Positions 40,836-53,684 of a stretch of DNA of 64,000 nucleotides are shown here, piece after piece (the first letter of the stretch is position 1; each line of letters opens with the position of its first letter). The notes under the pieces are model-generated. The model did not search any database. It worked only from the letters and a program-made list of their open reading frames with translations, and had not been told where the DNA came from. The stretch spans positions 43,627,569 to 43,691,568 of the forward strand of contig NC_090186.1 in assembly GCF_024679245.1 (NCBI RefSeq). The letters run 5' to 3'. The position numbers and the translations under genes are program-made. The DNA comes from Pseudorasbora parva. Lineage: Eukaryota > Chordata > Actinopteri > Cypriniformes > Gobionidae.

Positions 40836-41510
40836 TAATCTAGCCATAGACAGTAAAAGAAATGGACAGAGCGGCCCCATAGATGTCAACGGCTCAGACT
40901 GAAGCCAATCAGAGGCACTCACTTTCTGATGGCTGAGCGAACTGCGCCGGCTCAGACTGAGCTTGAGGACGTAGATGTGACGTGAGCCTCCTGTCGGACA
41001 GCTGTAGGTCTTCTAGTAGTTGTGGAAAGTGAAATGTGAATCCCGTTGTTTAAATATTTTCTCCCGTTGCTTTTGCCTCACTATGGGCTTCTCCCCATTC
41101 TTCCCCCTTGACTTTATCAGACCTTGTGTCTCCACGTCCCCCCGACTGTCTCATAGACGGTAAAGATTGCTTCTGAGCGTCTCCTTAGGTCTATACGGTA
41201 ATTTCTCAACTGTGCCACAGAGTCGCGTTGGTTATGACGCAATTGTTAGCCTATTTATACAAAAACAGCTTCTGCGGGGCGATAGTGTAAGATACAAGGC
41301 AATGGAGCCTTTTATACATTGTCGTGTTTCTTTAGAAATAAACAATGGACAAATGGAGTCTTTAAACGCCTCAGATGTAAAGTTATTCACTGTCAAAGTG
41401 ACTCAAAAATGAATGGGAGTCAATGGGATGCTAACAGCAGGTGATGGCTTGGTGAGCAATGGCCGCCCCTATGGGGGGAACGCTTTCCGAGAGCTAGATT
41501 ACCCCCTTGA
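40836..41510. mobile_element. Three-copy interspersed element, copy 3
   Basis: Bounded by GGGGGTAATCTAG and CTAGATTACCCCC, so the terminal inverted repeat is visible here. Sequence otherwise as in copies 1 and 2. Confidence 0.8.
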
Positions 41511-42329
41511 ATCTAGCAGATGATTTTGATAAATTTGGTTTGGGGTTAATATAAAAACAAAGAAAGAGTTTTTGGCTGCCTTATTTATGTGGTTTATGAC
41601 CCTCTCTCAAATCAGATATAACCAGCGTCGTTCATATTCATATTAGTATGAATTGTAGCTGAAATATAGCTCTATTGATGCATGATTGATGCATATGGTC
41701 CACTGTAGTGACAGATGATTAATCAGAATTTTCTGCCAATCTAAAATCAATACTTGAAAAATGTAACTGTGATATGACTCATTAGATATTGCATGAGGCT
41801 TTTTACCTGCATGCTTGAGCAATGTGGCATTTCTGATATCTTGGTTTGGAGAGGAAAATGGATATGCAACGACCTGCCACTTGGTGGCAATGTATAGGAT
41901 GATGCACGAGGGTCCATAACATAAACTATAGAGGTTATGTGCAACTATGCCATCAAATCTCACGCATATGGAAGAAAATGCATTTTGAATAGCTGTCCAC
42001 TGTAGTGACCGATGCATGAAAGGGTCAAGTATTTTAAACTGTGGTTCATTTGTCTCTAACAGAGTCGACATTTCTGATAAAGCCTATTCCATAGATTTTC
42101 TTGGTTACATTTTTTGTTTTTGTTTTATCAAATGTTTATAACCGCATCATGATTAGGCTACACAAGTATTTTTAGTTTAGAGTGTAAAAAATATATATGT
42201 ATGTCCAACAGGCACCGAATAGCAGGTTATAATATTCCGGTTATATTTCTGTATTTGTATTACAGTTTGCATGGTCCAATCGTGTGTGTCTCTATCAGCA
42301 TGAGTCAGCTCTGAACCGTAGACCGGTGA

Positions 42330-42740
42330 AGCGCTCCGGATCATCGATCGGTACTGATGATGTCACAGCTGCACGGGAATCGGTGCCGTTTTACCGGCGT
42401 TTACTATGACATCTACATGCCTGTGTCATGAGACCTAGCACGTGAAGGGACGCAGATCTGATCAGTGCAGATTCTCCGTGCCGTACACGTACGTCATCCC
42501 GGTTAGTAACGGTAGTACGGGAGGAGGATTCCACGCGCTCGCTCTGGATGTTTCCGTTCATCCGTGTGCTGCATCAGGGCGGGATGCGAATGACGGTCCG
42601 TGCGCTTCTGTTTCGCGTGTGTCGTGTCGGTTGATCGGTTAACGGAGCGAGGAGGAGTCTCCATCCATCCCTCCCGCCCGCACACGCTCTTCCGTGTCTC
42701 TGCCGTTAACGGGGGCTGCACCGGGGGTCCCGCGGATCTG
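42330..42740 (+). promoter_or_regulatory. phactr1: CpG-rich promoter/5' UTR region of phactr1
   Basis: GC- and CpG-rich sequence in an otherwise AT-rich neighbourhood, immediately upstream of the first coding exon. Contains GATCATCGATCG, CACGTG and several CG-dense blocks; no TATA box stands out. The transcription start is not determined. Confidence 0.55.
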
Positions 42741-42861
42741 ATGGCGGCGGCGGCGGCGGCCGAGCAGGAGGATGTGGACCGGCGGCCCATCAGAAGAGCC
42801 CGGTCCAAGAGCGACACACCGTACCTGAACGAAACCAGGCTGTCCTACACATTACAGACAG
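42741..42861 (+). CDS. phactr1: phactr1 first coding exon
   Basis: ATG at 42741 opens M-A6, [33 protein letters not shown], ending phase 1 at ACAG|GTGTGT. This matches the PHACTR1 N-terminal block [20 protein letters not shown]. PHACTR proteins bind actin through RPEL motifs and PP1 through a C-terminal motif; those exons lie beyond the window. An in-frame upstream ATG (42600) exists, but homology starts at 42741. Confidence 0.87.
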
Positions 42862-43089
42862 GTGTGTGTGCGCGTTCACAACTGTAGGCTACTGTGGTAA
42901 TGCCATGCTATTGTACATAATAATTATCATGTTCATACTGGATGGATGATAGCATGACACTCCAATTAAAGGATGTCATATCAGTGCATGTCTAAAACAC
43001 GTGCTTTAACCAAAAATAGTGATCAACATAGACATGACCAAATAATACATAAAGAATACCATTACTATACATATGCCAGTATATTTATT

Positions 43090-43330
43090 ACACGCAAGGC
43101 AAGTTTATTTGTACAGCACATTTCATACCCAATGGCAATTCAGTGCTTTACATAGAAATTCATTAAAATAGTGGTCATATATGCATGAGAAAAAAGTATA
43201 ATGTGTATGAATTAAAGATTAAAAACAAGGATAGTTAAAACAGTTGTAAAGATAATTAAAAAAAATAAAAATAAAATGGTCTGATCCACAATAGTGGTCT
43301 GATATAAAAATAAAACATTCTTCAGTTTAC
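43090..43330. mobile_element. LINE/SINE 3'-tail-like repeat
   Basis: CAAGGCAAGTTTATTTGTAC..GCACATTTCATAC..CAGTGCTTTACAT is a motif set common at the 3' ends of fish retroposons. Degenerate beyond it. Confidence 0.5.
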
Positions 43331-43796
43331 AGCCTACATACATGTACCCTCTTTATTAGAACACCTCTCCTTCATTTCTTTCTCAAACACGTTCATAAAA
43401 TCCATTTTATTCTGTATTCCCTGATTTTTACTCAAGAACCTTCTTGTTAAAGGAATTTTTTACAAAGTACTCCAAGCTATAAACATGATGCATTAACATA
43501 TACCCTGTTATTGAGACTTTTTGCTCTTTTTGCTCTACTTTGCTCCATATCTTTTAGATATGGTATCTATACTGTATGCTGTTATATATTACTTTAAGAA
43601 TCCTTTAAAAATACAATGGTGCTTTGACATGCATGTTGTTTAAAGTATTTCACAATCTTCCAAAAATCCCAATCCCTTTTCCAAAAACTCATGCTTTTAT
43701 CATAGTGTCCAACATAATAGACTCTGCCTAATATTACAGTACTTACTTAAAGAATACTATGGTATATGAACTTTTAAATGGTACTCCATTACTTAA

Positions 43797-44563
43797 AGGG
43801 GTACTTCAGCGCTGGGAAGATGAATCTGTATTTAAACTGGGTCATCAATGCAGTAGAAATGTGAAATTATTTTTGAATTTGGTGTCTTCTAGACTGAGAA
43901 AAGACAGAAAATGTATTTTTGTCCCATGGGGATGAAAGACTACAATTCCCAGAATGCTTCGCTGCCCTGTGAGGCCATTCCCAACACCACCAACTTCATT
44001 ACTGTGACTGAGTTAGAGAAGACACTACAATTAAAAACTGAACGTGTCTGTTCAATATAATGAGTGAGTCACCGCGCGAGTATCACAGCCCTGAGCACTA
44101 ACTGAGAGCTGAGGTAATCGCGACTACATTTGCGGCATACATTCACAACGCGAGTTCAGTCTGGCACGCGTTTCAGTTCATGCCTGTACAAGCTTAACTT
44201 TCATAGAAATGAATTTGAGATGTTAAAAGACTTACATTGCTCACCATAGCTCCGTTTAAATGATCCTGTCTGCAAGCTGAGCTCTCCCTGCCAGCTGAGT
44301 GTTATCTCCCATCCCCCATGCGCAGATTCAAAACATGCGGAAATAGCTCCCTCTGCTGGCTGTAGTCTTTAGCCTCTGGGCAAACATTCCTCCTATGATG
44401 CAAAAATCGTCATTTTGCATCATAGGAGGAATTTTTCCAGAAATAAAATGCATAAATCTCTTGTCTCAGGGAGATATGAGGGGGGAAAGCACAATAATTT
44501 GAATATTCTCCAGGGTTTCTACTGATACAAAGCCATATGCTAATCGCTGAAGTAACCCTTTAA
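43797..44563. mobile_element. Non-autonomous DNA element
   Basis: The left end TTAAAGGGGTACTTCAGCG is mirrored by CGCTGAAGTAACCCTTTAA on the right. No coding content. Confidence 0.8.
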
Positions 44564-44564
44564 A

Positions 44565-46570
44565 AACAACATGGTGCATACCGTTATTTCGAGTATTTAC
44601 TCCAAAGTACTTCAGAAAATTAAAATTTTACTGGGTACTTATGCAAAAACATGGAATTATCATTACCAAAAGATGTACACGTTATTATATTTACATATTA
44701 CTCCAAACTACTTCATAATACCATGGTGGATTAACATATGCCATGTTATTTAAGTATTTACTCAATAATACTTCCAATAATTACAATTTCACCATGGTTT
44801 ATGTCCAAAAACACATGCATTTACCATATGTGTCCAAACATGAGTGATAAAAAAAAAAGGTACTAAATAAATAACACATTTGCCGTTGCATTTATATAGT
44901 ACCCCAAACTGCTTAAAAAAAAATACAATGCTATATATGTAAAACAACATGGTGCATATATACCGTATTATTAAGAGAATTTACTCCAGAGTACTTTTTA
45001 AAAAAGTACTAAAGTCTAAAAAAATCAGATATTTCCATTGTACATCTGCAAAAAACATGGAATTATCATGGCACTGAATGATTACCATATTCAAATGATA
45101 CTATATACACACTGTACTCCAAAGTATTACATAGATTACCATGGTACAGTGTCCAAACAATAATACTATGGTACTGAATGATTAGAGAATAATACTGTAG
45201 TATATGAACTTTAATAACACGTTTGCATATAACTTCAAGGTACTTAATACCACGCTGCATTGATATATATCCACATTATGTAGAGTAACTTCTCCAAGGC
45301 ACTTGATCCCAATGTTACCAATGTACCACGGTGCATGTCCAAAAACATGGTATTACCATGGTTCTGAATGATTCATGTATTTGCATGGTAAATGATTACT
45401 GTAAACTAAATAATGGTGAAGTGGTAAAGCTGCTCTAGTGCTGTTTTAATTCAGAGATGCAGATGTTTCTGAAAGGGAAACACACACACACACACACACA
45501 CACTCGTGAATGCACAGAAATAAACTCAGCACAGTCTTGATGTGCGCCGGTGAGTCATGCAGTCGAATGCGCTCATCTTACAGTATAAAACATTTTTCTT
45601 TCGATTTGGTCGTGAATTAAGATATCAGCAGCCAAAATGAGCCCATGTCTATGACCTTATTCTAAATAAGACAATATTCTGATTAAGGTGTTTACATGAG
45701 TTGCTTTTAGAGTACTCCGTTCATGTTCTTTATTCGCCTCAAATGAAAGCATATTTACACTGAATCGTTTCCTATCACATATATAGTGTGCTGTGTGCCT
45801 TTCACCATGTAGAAATTAGCAAATGTGTGTTAACAGCTGACCGATTTCAGCTTCAGCATTGTAGGGGGCGGGCTTTAGATTCTAGAGCGCATTCTGATTG
45901 GACAGAAGATTTGACGAGAAAGTGAAGTCTGCGATGATGTCACCAAAATCTGAGATTCGTTTTAACGGAAGTGGGAGACTGTACATTTTGAATACTTATA
46001 TCTCCTAAATGCAAATTTTGTCATAGTTTCAGAACATATCATCTTATTCATAACTTTAAGGCTAACACAGTCACTAAAAGCTAAAAAACTAAAATTTTGA
46101 TTTCAGTGGACCTTTAAATGTACTGGTCCAATGACGAACTGGACCAAACTTATAGATATCATTATTTATAATTTTTTGGGGAATTTGGAATGGACAGAAG
46201 ATGTTTAGGCAGAATAAATGCACAAGCTTCTATTTTGCATGCAATGAAAGTAGATTGAGATTTATACGGTCAAAGCCGTCTGTTGCACTTTTTGCGGTTG
46301 CTTTTGTCGGATCACCAACACAACTCGTTCAAAAGAAGGACATCTGACTGAATGAGGTTTCGGTGCTGTCGTATGACCTCGTCGATCACTTAAGTACTTT
46401 AAAGCAGTGGTGATAGTGATGCTTGACTAATTACTTTTTGAAAGTGCATGTTTTATATCTTGCCATTGTGACATCACTGCCTTACTCTAGTGCGAGTATG
46501 ACATCATACTGAAGCATTGATGATGTCACTGTGACCTTCCTGTCACATAGAATCTTCCAGTGCTGTAAAT
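44565..46570. other. phactr1 intron, no gene seen
   Basis: Low-complexity AT-rich sequence with recurring ACCATGGTA/TATTACC motifs (44570-45420) and a CA tract at 45480-45503. The right end of an unidentified repeat may lie near 46110. Confidence 0.4.
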
Positions 46571-46574
46571 GTGA

Positions 46575-46577
<3 letters not shown>

Positions 46578-46614
<37 letters not shown>
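46578..46614. repeat. (GT)n microsatellite
   Basis: About 18 GT units. Confidence 0.93.
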
Positions 46615-46617
<3 letters not shown>

Positions 46618-46872
46618 CTGAGAGGTGGAAGCGGTTTCATCTCATTAGTGTTTTCAGGGCAGATGTGTGCCGATGCTCCTCAGATGTTCAGCTCAAGTCA
46701 CTGCATTCAGACCTTGTTTTATAGATCATAGCAGATGTGTTTTTTTATTTTGCATTTTACGAACAATTTAAGTTTGAAAATCTCATGGATGTGTCCAGTC
46801 GCTCAGTGAAGTATTATTAATACAGGCTAGTATTATAGTATTTATTAATATACTGAATTATCTTTTTATATA

Positions 46873-46879
<7 letters not shown>

Positions 46880-46937
<58 letters not shown>
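46880..46937. repeat. (TA)n microsatellite
   Basis: TA run directly preceding the Tc1 terminus at 46950. Confidence 0.93.
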
Positions 46938-46942
<5 letters not shown>

Positions 46943-46949
46943 CATACAT

Positions 46950-47368
46950 ATACAGTGAGGAAAATAAGTATTTGAACCCCCTGCTGTGAGAGACATAATC
47001 TAAAACAAAATTCCAGAAATCACAATGTATGATTTTTTAACTATTTATTTGTGATACGTGCTGCAAATTAGTATTTGAACGCCCGTCTATCAGCTAGAAT
47101 TCTAACCCTCAAAGACCTTAGTCTGCCTTTAAAATGTCCACCTCCACTCCATTTATTATCCTACATTAGATGCTCCTGTTTGAGGTCGTTAGCTGATAAA
47201 GACACCTGTCCACCCCAGTCAGTAAGAATCCAACTACTAACATGACCGAGACCAAAGAGCTGTCCAAAGACACGAGAGACAAAATTGTGCACCTCCACAA
47301 GGCTGGAAAGGGCTACGGGGAAATGGCCAAGCAGCTGGGTGAAAAAAGGTCCACTGTTGGAGCAATAT
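46950..47368 (+). mobile_element. Tc1/mariner element, truncated by a minisatellite
   Basis: Begins CAGTGAGGAAAATAAGTATT, a Tc1-type terminus. ATG at 47242 opens [20 protein letters not shown] with [14 protein letters not shown] (helix-turn-helix), then the frame enters the 25-bp tandem repeat. All catalytic sequence is missing. Confidence 0.78.
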
Positions 47369-48610
47369 AATAATGGCGCTGGTGAAGTGTTATAATGTCT
47401 GCGCTGGTGAAGTGTTATAATGTCTGCGCTGGTGAAGTGTTATAATGTCTGCGCTGGTGAAGTGTTATAATGTCTGCGCTGGTGAAGTGTTATAATGACG
47501 GCGCTGGTGAAGTGTTATAATGACGGCGCTGGCGAAGTGTTATAATGACGGCGCTGGTGAAGTGTTATAATGACGGCGCTGGTGAAGTGTTATAATGACG
47601 GCGCTGGTGAAGTGTTATAATGACGGCGCTGGTGAAGTGTTATAATGTCTGCGCTGGCGAAGTGTTATAATGTCTGCGCTGGCGAAGTGTTATAATGACG
47701 GCGCTGGTGAAGTGTTATAATGACTGCGCTGGTGAAGTGTTATAATGACGGCGCTGGTGAAGTGTTATAATGTCTGCGCTGGCGAAGTGTTATAATGTCT
47801 GCGCTGGCGAAGTGTTATAATGACTGCGCTGGTGAAGTGTTATAATGATGGCGCTGGTGAAGTGTTATAATGACGGCGCTGGTGAAGTGTTATAATGACT
47901 GCGCTGGTGAAGTGTTATAATGACGGCGCTGGTGAAGTGTTATAATGACGGCGCTGGTGAAGTGTTATAATGACGGTGTCGTGACAAATCCTGTCCACCT
48001 ATAAAATCGTGTCCGCTGGTAGCGGTGTTAAATGCCTGATCAAAAGTTGTTATACATGGTTCTGGACAAGAAATTGTTTAAAAATAATCTATGAATTCAT
48101 TGCCATACTAAGTACACACACACACACACACACACACGCAAAACATTTATTTGAAATATGTAATTGATTGCTATGGGAGCAAAAACATGTTCTGAATTAT
48201 TATGACTGATAAACTTAAGTACCAATACAACATCATGACATAGTAATGTACCTATAATGTAAATAATAAAGAATTTTAAAAAACCCCCAGCAATATACAG
48301 AACCAGTGCACAAAATAAATAGATTCTATACGAGATATGCGTATATACGTATATAAGCACATATAGCTTCAGGTATATACTACTAGTATATGAAACATAT
48401 GATTTAAACAGCAAAAATCAAACCGAAAAATCAAAAATAAAATTTTGTAAGAATCGTAATCAGGCTCTGAACAGATTACCTATTAAAATTTCTTTCAGCC
48501 AATAGAATCGCTCTGGGGGTCCTTGCAGACACGATTTCACAGCGGACAGGATTTGTCATGACAACGGTGCTGTTGAAGTGTTATAATGACGGCGCTGGTG
48601 AAGTGTTATG
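47369..48610. repeat. 25-bp minisatellite, split
   Basis: Unit TGACGGCGCTGGTGAAGTGT plus TATAA, about 24 copies at 47369-47976 and two more at about 48563-48610. Substitution variants (TCTGCG, GGCGAAG) occur in blocks. A 0.58-kb element separates the two parts. Confidence 0.93.
47978..48560. mobile_element. Palindrome-ended element inside the minisatellite
   Basis: GTCGTGACAAATCCTGTCC..ATCGTGTCCGC on the left is mirrored by ..GACACGATTTCACAGCGGAC, AGGATTTGTCATGACAAC on the right. No transposase seen; the minus-strand frame at 48097-48414 has no recognisable motif. Confidence 0.8.
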
Positions 48611-48884
48611 CTTTACTGCAGTCCTTGTGGTTGAATGAGCTGAGAGATCAATACGCTGTCAGGGTATTTCACTGAAGCCAGACACAACACACACTCATCT
48701 GATACTCGCACAGACATTGCCTGTAGGCTGTGTGTGTGTGGCCTAGTAAACATTTCGTTCCCATAATTATAGCAATATCCAAATCATGGTTTTGAAAATG
48801 CCTGTAGTTTTGTGTGCATGAGAGTATGAAACAGTATGAAAATCATTGTTTATGGAAAGTCCCTGATAAATATGAAAACGCAAC

Positions 48885-48919
<35 letters not shown>

Positions 48920-48976
48920 TGTGTGTTAAATATAAAATGTTGTGTATGTGTGTGTGAATATATATAGATATATATA

Positions 48977-50611
48977 CAGTCCCTGACAAAAGTCTTGTCG
49001 CTTGTGTACAAATTGACCTAAAGTGCCTCTGAAATATATTTCTAATCAAGATTTTTTTACAAGAAATGGCTCATTTTAATCCCACCAGCTTTTGTGATAA
49101 TGTTTCAGTGAAAAACTAAACTTTCAAAAAGTATTCTAATATTCACAGCTTGGTAAAGCCCATTGAGTCAATTATTGCAAAGACATAAGTGTTGTCACCT
49201 TGTCATATGAGCTTCACCTGTGACTAATAATGGATCAATTAGGTCTCAAGTGTGTATAAAAAGAACCCCAGTACACTAGACCTTCACATCAACTGCAACT
49301 AGACCTCTGCAAACATGCCTAAGATTCACCCTGAGGCTAAAGTTTTGATTATCAAGAGGCTGAAGACCAGATCCACTGCTGATGTGGCAGACACCTTCAA
49401 TGTGTCTCAGCGTCAAGTACAGAGGATAAAAAAAAAGATTTGAAGAGACTGGAGACGTTTTTGACCAGCCCAGGTCAGGCAGACCCCTCAAGACAACTGC
49501 TCGAGAGGACCGTTTGTTAGCTCGAAAATCCAAGGCCAGCCCATTTTCCACTGCAGCAGAGCTCCACGAGACCTGGTCACCTGAAGTCCCTGTGTCAACC
49601 AGAACAGTTTGTCGGATTCTGTCTCGAAATGGCCTCCATGGTCGAATCAGTGCCCAGAAGCCAGCACTAAACAAAAGACAATTGAAAAACCATGTGGCAT
49701 TTGCCAAGGCCCACAGCCTGCTAAAAGGATGGAGGCAGGAAAAGTGGCAGAAGGTGGATTTTTCAGATGAATCTTCTGTTGAATTACACCACAGTCGCCG
49801 CAAATATTGCAGGAGACCTACGGGAGCCAGAATGGATCCGAGATTCACCCAGAAAACAGTGAAGTTTGGTGGCGGAAAAATCATGGTCTGGGGTTACATC
49901 CAGTATGGGGGTGTGCGAGAGATCTGCAGGGTGGAAGGCAACATCAATAGTCTAAAATACCAAGAAATCTTAGCTACCTCTTATATTCTCAACCATAAAA
50001 GAGGCCAAATTCTGCAGCAGGACGGTGCTGCATCGCATACTTCCATCTCCACATCAAAGTTCCTCAAGGCGAAGAAGATCAAGATGCTCCAGGATTGGCC
50101 AGCCCAGTCACCAGACATGAACATCATTGAGCATATGTGGGGTAGGATGAAAGAGGACGCATGGAAGACGAAACCAAAGAATATTGATGAACTCTGGGAG
50201 GCATGCAAGACTGCTTTCTTAGCTATTCCTGATGACTTCATCAATAAATTGTATGAATCCTTGCCAAACCGCATGGATGCAGTCCTTCAAGCTCATGGAA
50301 GTCATACAAGATATTAAATTTGGATCTCACAGCACCACAACTTAATTTGCTGACATATTTTTGTATTTGCAGTAAATTCGTTTAATTTCTGTATAGGCGA
50401 CAAAACTTTTGTCTTGCCAAAATTTGACCTTTCTGTCTTGATTAAATGATAAATATTTTTTCTGTGAAAATTATTAATTTCAGTGCATTAAACATCATTT
50501 GGGAGGGTTTTAGCTTTTCATATGAGCTATTTCTAACACCAATGAATTGATTAAAAGTCAGGTTAATATCAGGTATTTCTAGGTATTCTAAGCGACAAGA
50601 CTTTTGTCAGG

Positions 50612-50616
<5 letters not shown>
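48977..50616 (+). mobile_element. Near-intact Tc1/mariner transposon
   Basis: 1640 bp, flanked by TA. The 27-bp ends CAGTCCCTGACAAAAGTCTT.. and ..AAGACTTTTGTCAGGGACTA mirror each other with one mismatch at the outermost base pair. It contains one transposase frame (49315-50317), broken once. Inserted between TA repeats in a phactr1 intron. Confidence 0.93.
49315..50317 (+). pseudogene. Tc1/mariner transposase with a single frameshift
   Basis: ATG at 49315 (MPKIHPEAKVLIIKRLKTRS, helix-turn-helix VADTFNVSQRQVQ) runs to TGA at 49441-49443. The rest continues in another frame, consistent with one extra A in the nine-A run at 49428-49436. The second part (to 50317) has the DDE-type catalytic signatures VDFSDES, LQQDGAASHTS and WPAQSPDMNIIEHMWGRMKE, and a VKFGGGKIMVWG block. 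Length is close to the usual ~340 residues. It would cut and paste the element at TA sites if intact. Confidence 0.9.
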
Positions 50617-50642
<26 letters not shown>

Positions 50643-50716
50643 ATGTGTATGTATGTATATGAATGTATGTATATAGGCCTATATGTGTATATGGATGTAT
50701 GTCCAGATGTATTATC

Positions 50717-50724
<8 letters not shown>

Positions 50725-50762
<38 letters not shown>

Positions 50763-50832
50763 TGTGTAACGGTGAGTCAAGCTCAGAATAAGCCAATCAC
50801 TGAAACATGTTAGAATGTCAGATGTATTACCG

Positions 50833-50880
<48 letters not shown>
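50725..50880. repeat. (GA)n and (GT)n microsatellites
   Basis: GA run at 50725-50760 and GT run at 50833-50880, separated by about 70 bases. Confidence 0.93.
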
Positions 50881-50882
<2 letters not shown>

Positions 50883-51921
50883 AAGGGATACAGTTGCATA
50901 ACCGTATGGATTAAACTGTCTATGCAACCCGTCAAACGATCTTCTGTAAGGGATGAGTTATAAACACTCGGCTGTTTATCTTCATGACCATCATTACTCT
51001 TCAAAAGCTTTCGTTTGGAGTCATTCTAAACGTGAAGCGTAAGTGAAGATTTTTTCCAGGAACATATGGCTATTAGGTAATTATGTATGTGCGCAATGGT
51101 AATGTATTATTTTTCATAAAGAAAATTAAGTCTATTTTTTTGCACCATTCTCACCAGATGTTTTTGTTTTTGTGGGTTGCGTCATGTGACCTGAACTTGA
51201 CTGAAGATTCAGCTGATTCACACACACACATTAAATGCACCGCTGGTTTGTGACAGACATACACACACAAATACACATTTCAAACATATGATTAATATCA
51301 CACATGGGTTAATTTTCTCTCACACACCATAGATTGCCATCTGCTGGAGATTGAGAGAGAGAGCGTATGAGTCATGGTTCGATTTATCCTAGATATAATA
51401 CTTCATCTGTTCCTCAGGGCTGCATCTGTTCTGGGACCAGTTTAATGAAGCACACACAGAACAAACGCTCAGATCCTTAAACCGAGGCGATCTAACATCT
51501 GCAGTAAACACACGTGATGCTGTACATTTAACCCTATATATAGAAATAAACTCCAGCAGTATATACATTATATAATCCAACAGTACAGTACAGAAATGAA
51601 ACATTAAAAAAAAATGTATGGACGAAAATAGCTGCATATTTAAGTTTTAGGGTGGATCATATTTGGGCTCTAGAAGATTGAAAACCCTGCGTTAGAAAAC
51701 TAATAAAGAATAAATGCGTGTTTATTGCAGATTTTTATCACCTCGGTTTAAGGATCTGAGCGTTTCATATCGATATAGATATATATGTTGTGGGATATCT
51801 ATGTGTGTGTGTGTATATATATATAATTTAATCATTAGTTTATTAGTTTATGTAATCATTAATCAATTTTTTTAACCAAATTTTGTTGAGATATTTTTGT
51901 TGATAAAATTTTGTTTAATTT

Positions 51922-52203
<282 letters not shown>

Positions 52204-53219
52204 TTCCAAAGACAAGAATTTCCATAACAGACCATTTTTATACTCTGAAAAATTAAGTGTGAATATTTAAGTATGAATAAAGTATGTAATGTATATACAC
52301 ACTATAATACTACATGTGTGTATTTAGTTTTTTTAAATGTATTTATTTATATTAATAATTTGTTCATTTAGTTTAATTTTATTTATTACTGGTTTACTCT
52401 AAATGTTTCCCTTGCGGAAAACCAAAATAATCTCTCAGTAACAACCTTTCTATTAAATATCTTTAGGGTATTTATACTTGGGATTTATGGAGATTTATAG
52501 TTGTATAGAGGACGAAACCTGCAAATAAATTAATAAATATGCAAATAAATACATCCAGGCAGTGCTACATAAATAAATGTGCAAATAAATGCATAAACCC
52601 ACATATTCCTGGATAAATAAATATATAGATAAATCAATGTGTGAGGAGATAATTCAATAATGAAAACAAATGTCGGGGGCATAAATACATAATTTAAGGA
52701 AATTGTGAACTTTTTTTGTCTTTACCGTTTATTTTATTTTTCCTTGGCTCAACATGCTAATGAGAGGGTGTCAATCAAACGTCAGAAGGCAGTCTGTGCC
52801 CCATTGGCCGATGGATGTTGACGCCTCCCTCATTAGCATATTATGTCAAGGAAAAATAAATACCGACGGTTACCGTTATTATGTTTGTTTTTTAGCACAG
52901 GTTTCAGTAACTGTCACTATTCAAAACACGGTGACGTTGGCGGGGTCACTCGGTAGATCCGGTCTGGATTCTCTCTGTAAGGACTGTGGTCGGTGTAAAT
53001 AATACTATGGCGAAGGCTTAGCTCTCATGAAAAAGATCACGTTGCTTGGTAATAATAATAAAAAAAAAAAAAAAACGATGATAAAATTTAAATAAATGTT
53101 GTTAAACACTAGTAAAAAATATCTATAGAGTTTACCAACGTCAAGTTGCGTCATTATTATTGATGAGCCAAGCCTTCAACATAGCAGCAGCTTCCAATCA
53201 GGCGTGCCTGTTGGCTCAT

Positions 53220-53684
53220 TAATATTCATGAGACAAGTTCTCACCGTTGAGTTTGCTCCCGTTAACGGTGGATTCCGGTCCGCGTATTTTTACGTGGACT
53301 TTACGGCATTGCGTCACGTTGATGAATTTGAAGTGATGCTACCGAGAGGCGCATCCCTCCGCTTATGATAAACAAATCTGCGCCAGTCGCTTTTGATTCG
53401 CGCGCAAATAACAAACAGGATTACCGGGATTTTAAAGGTGTGAAATATTATAGAAAATACCGAATTAGGGAACTGGTTTACATCAGATGTATGTTTGTAT
53501 GTGTGTGTATATATACAGACGCGCTTATACTCAGGTGGGCCAACGGTTTTTGCGCGTGCCGTTGGTGGTCGGTACATTTAAACCCGGTTTGCGCGGCTCG
53601 GGATGATCGGTAAGGCTCATGGACGCGCTCTTCCGTTCGATATCCGCTCCATCCCGGGGTGTGACAGATAGACACGGATCCGCC
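53220..53684 (+). promoter_or_regulatory. Second CpG-rich promoter block
   Basis: CpG dinucleotides become dense from about 53260 up to the exon at 53685, resembling an alternative promoter inside the phactr1 locus. The start site is not determined. Confidence 0.4.

Noticed and set aside
42503..42817. Minus-strand 104-codon frame over the phactr1 first exon
   Set aside because: Antisense of GC-rich coding and 5' UTR sequence; no homology.
49276..49884. 202-codon minus-strand frame
   Set aside because: Antisense of the Tc1 transposase.
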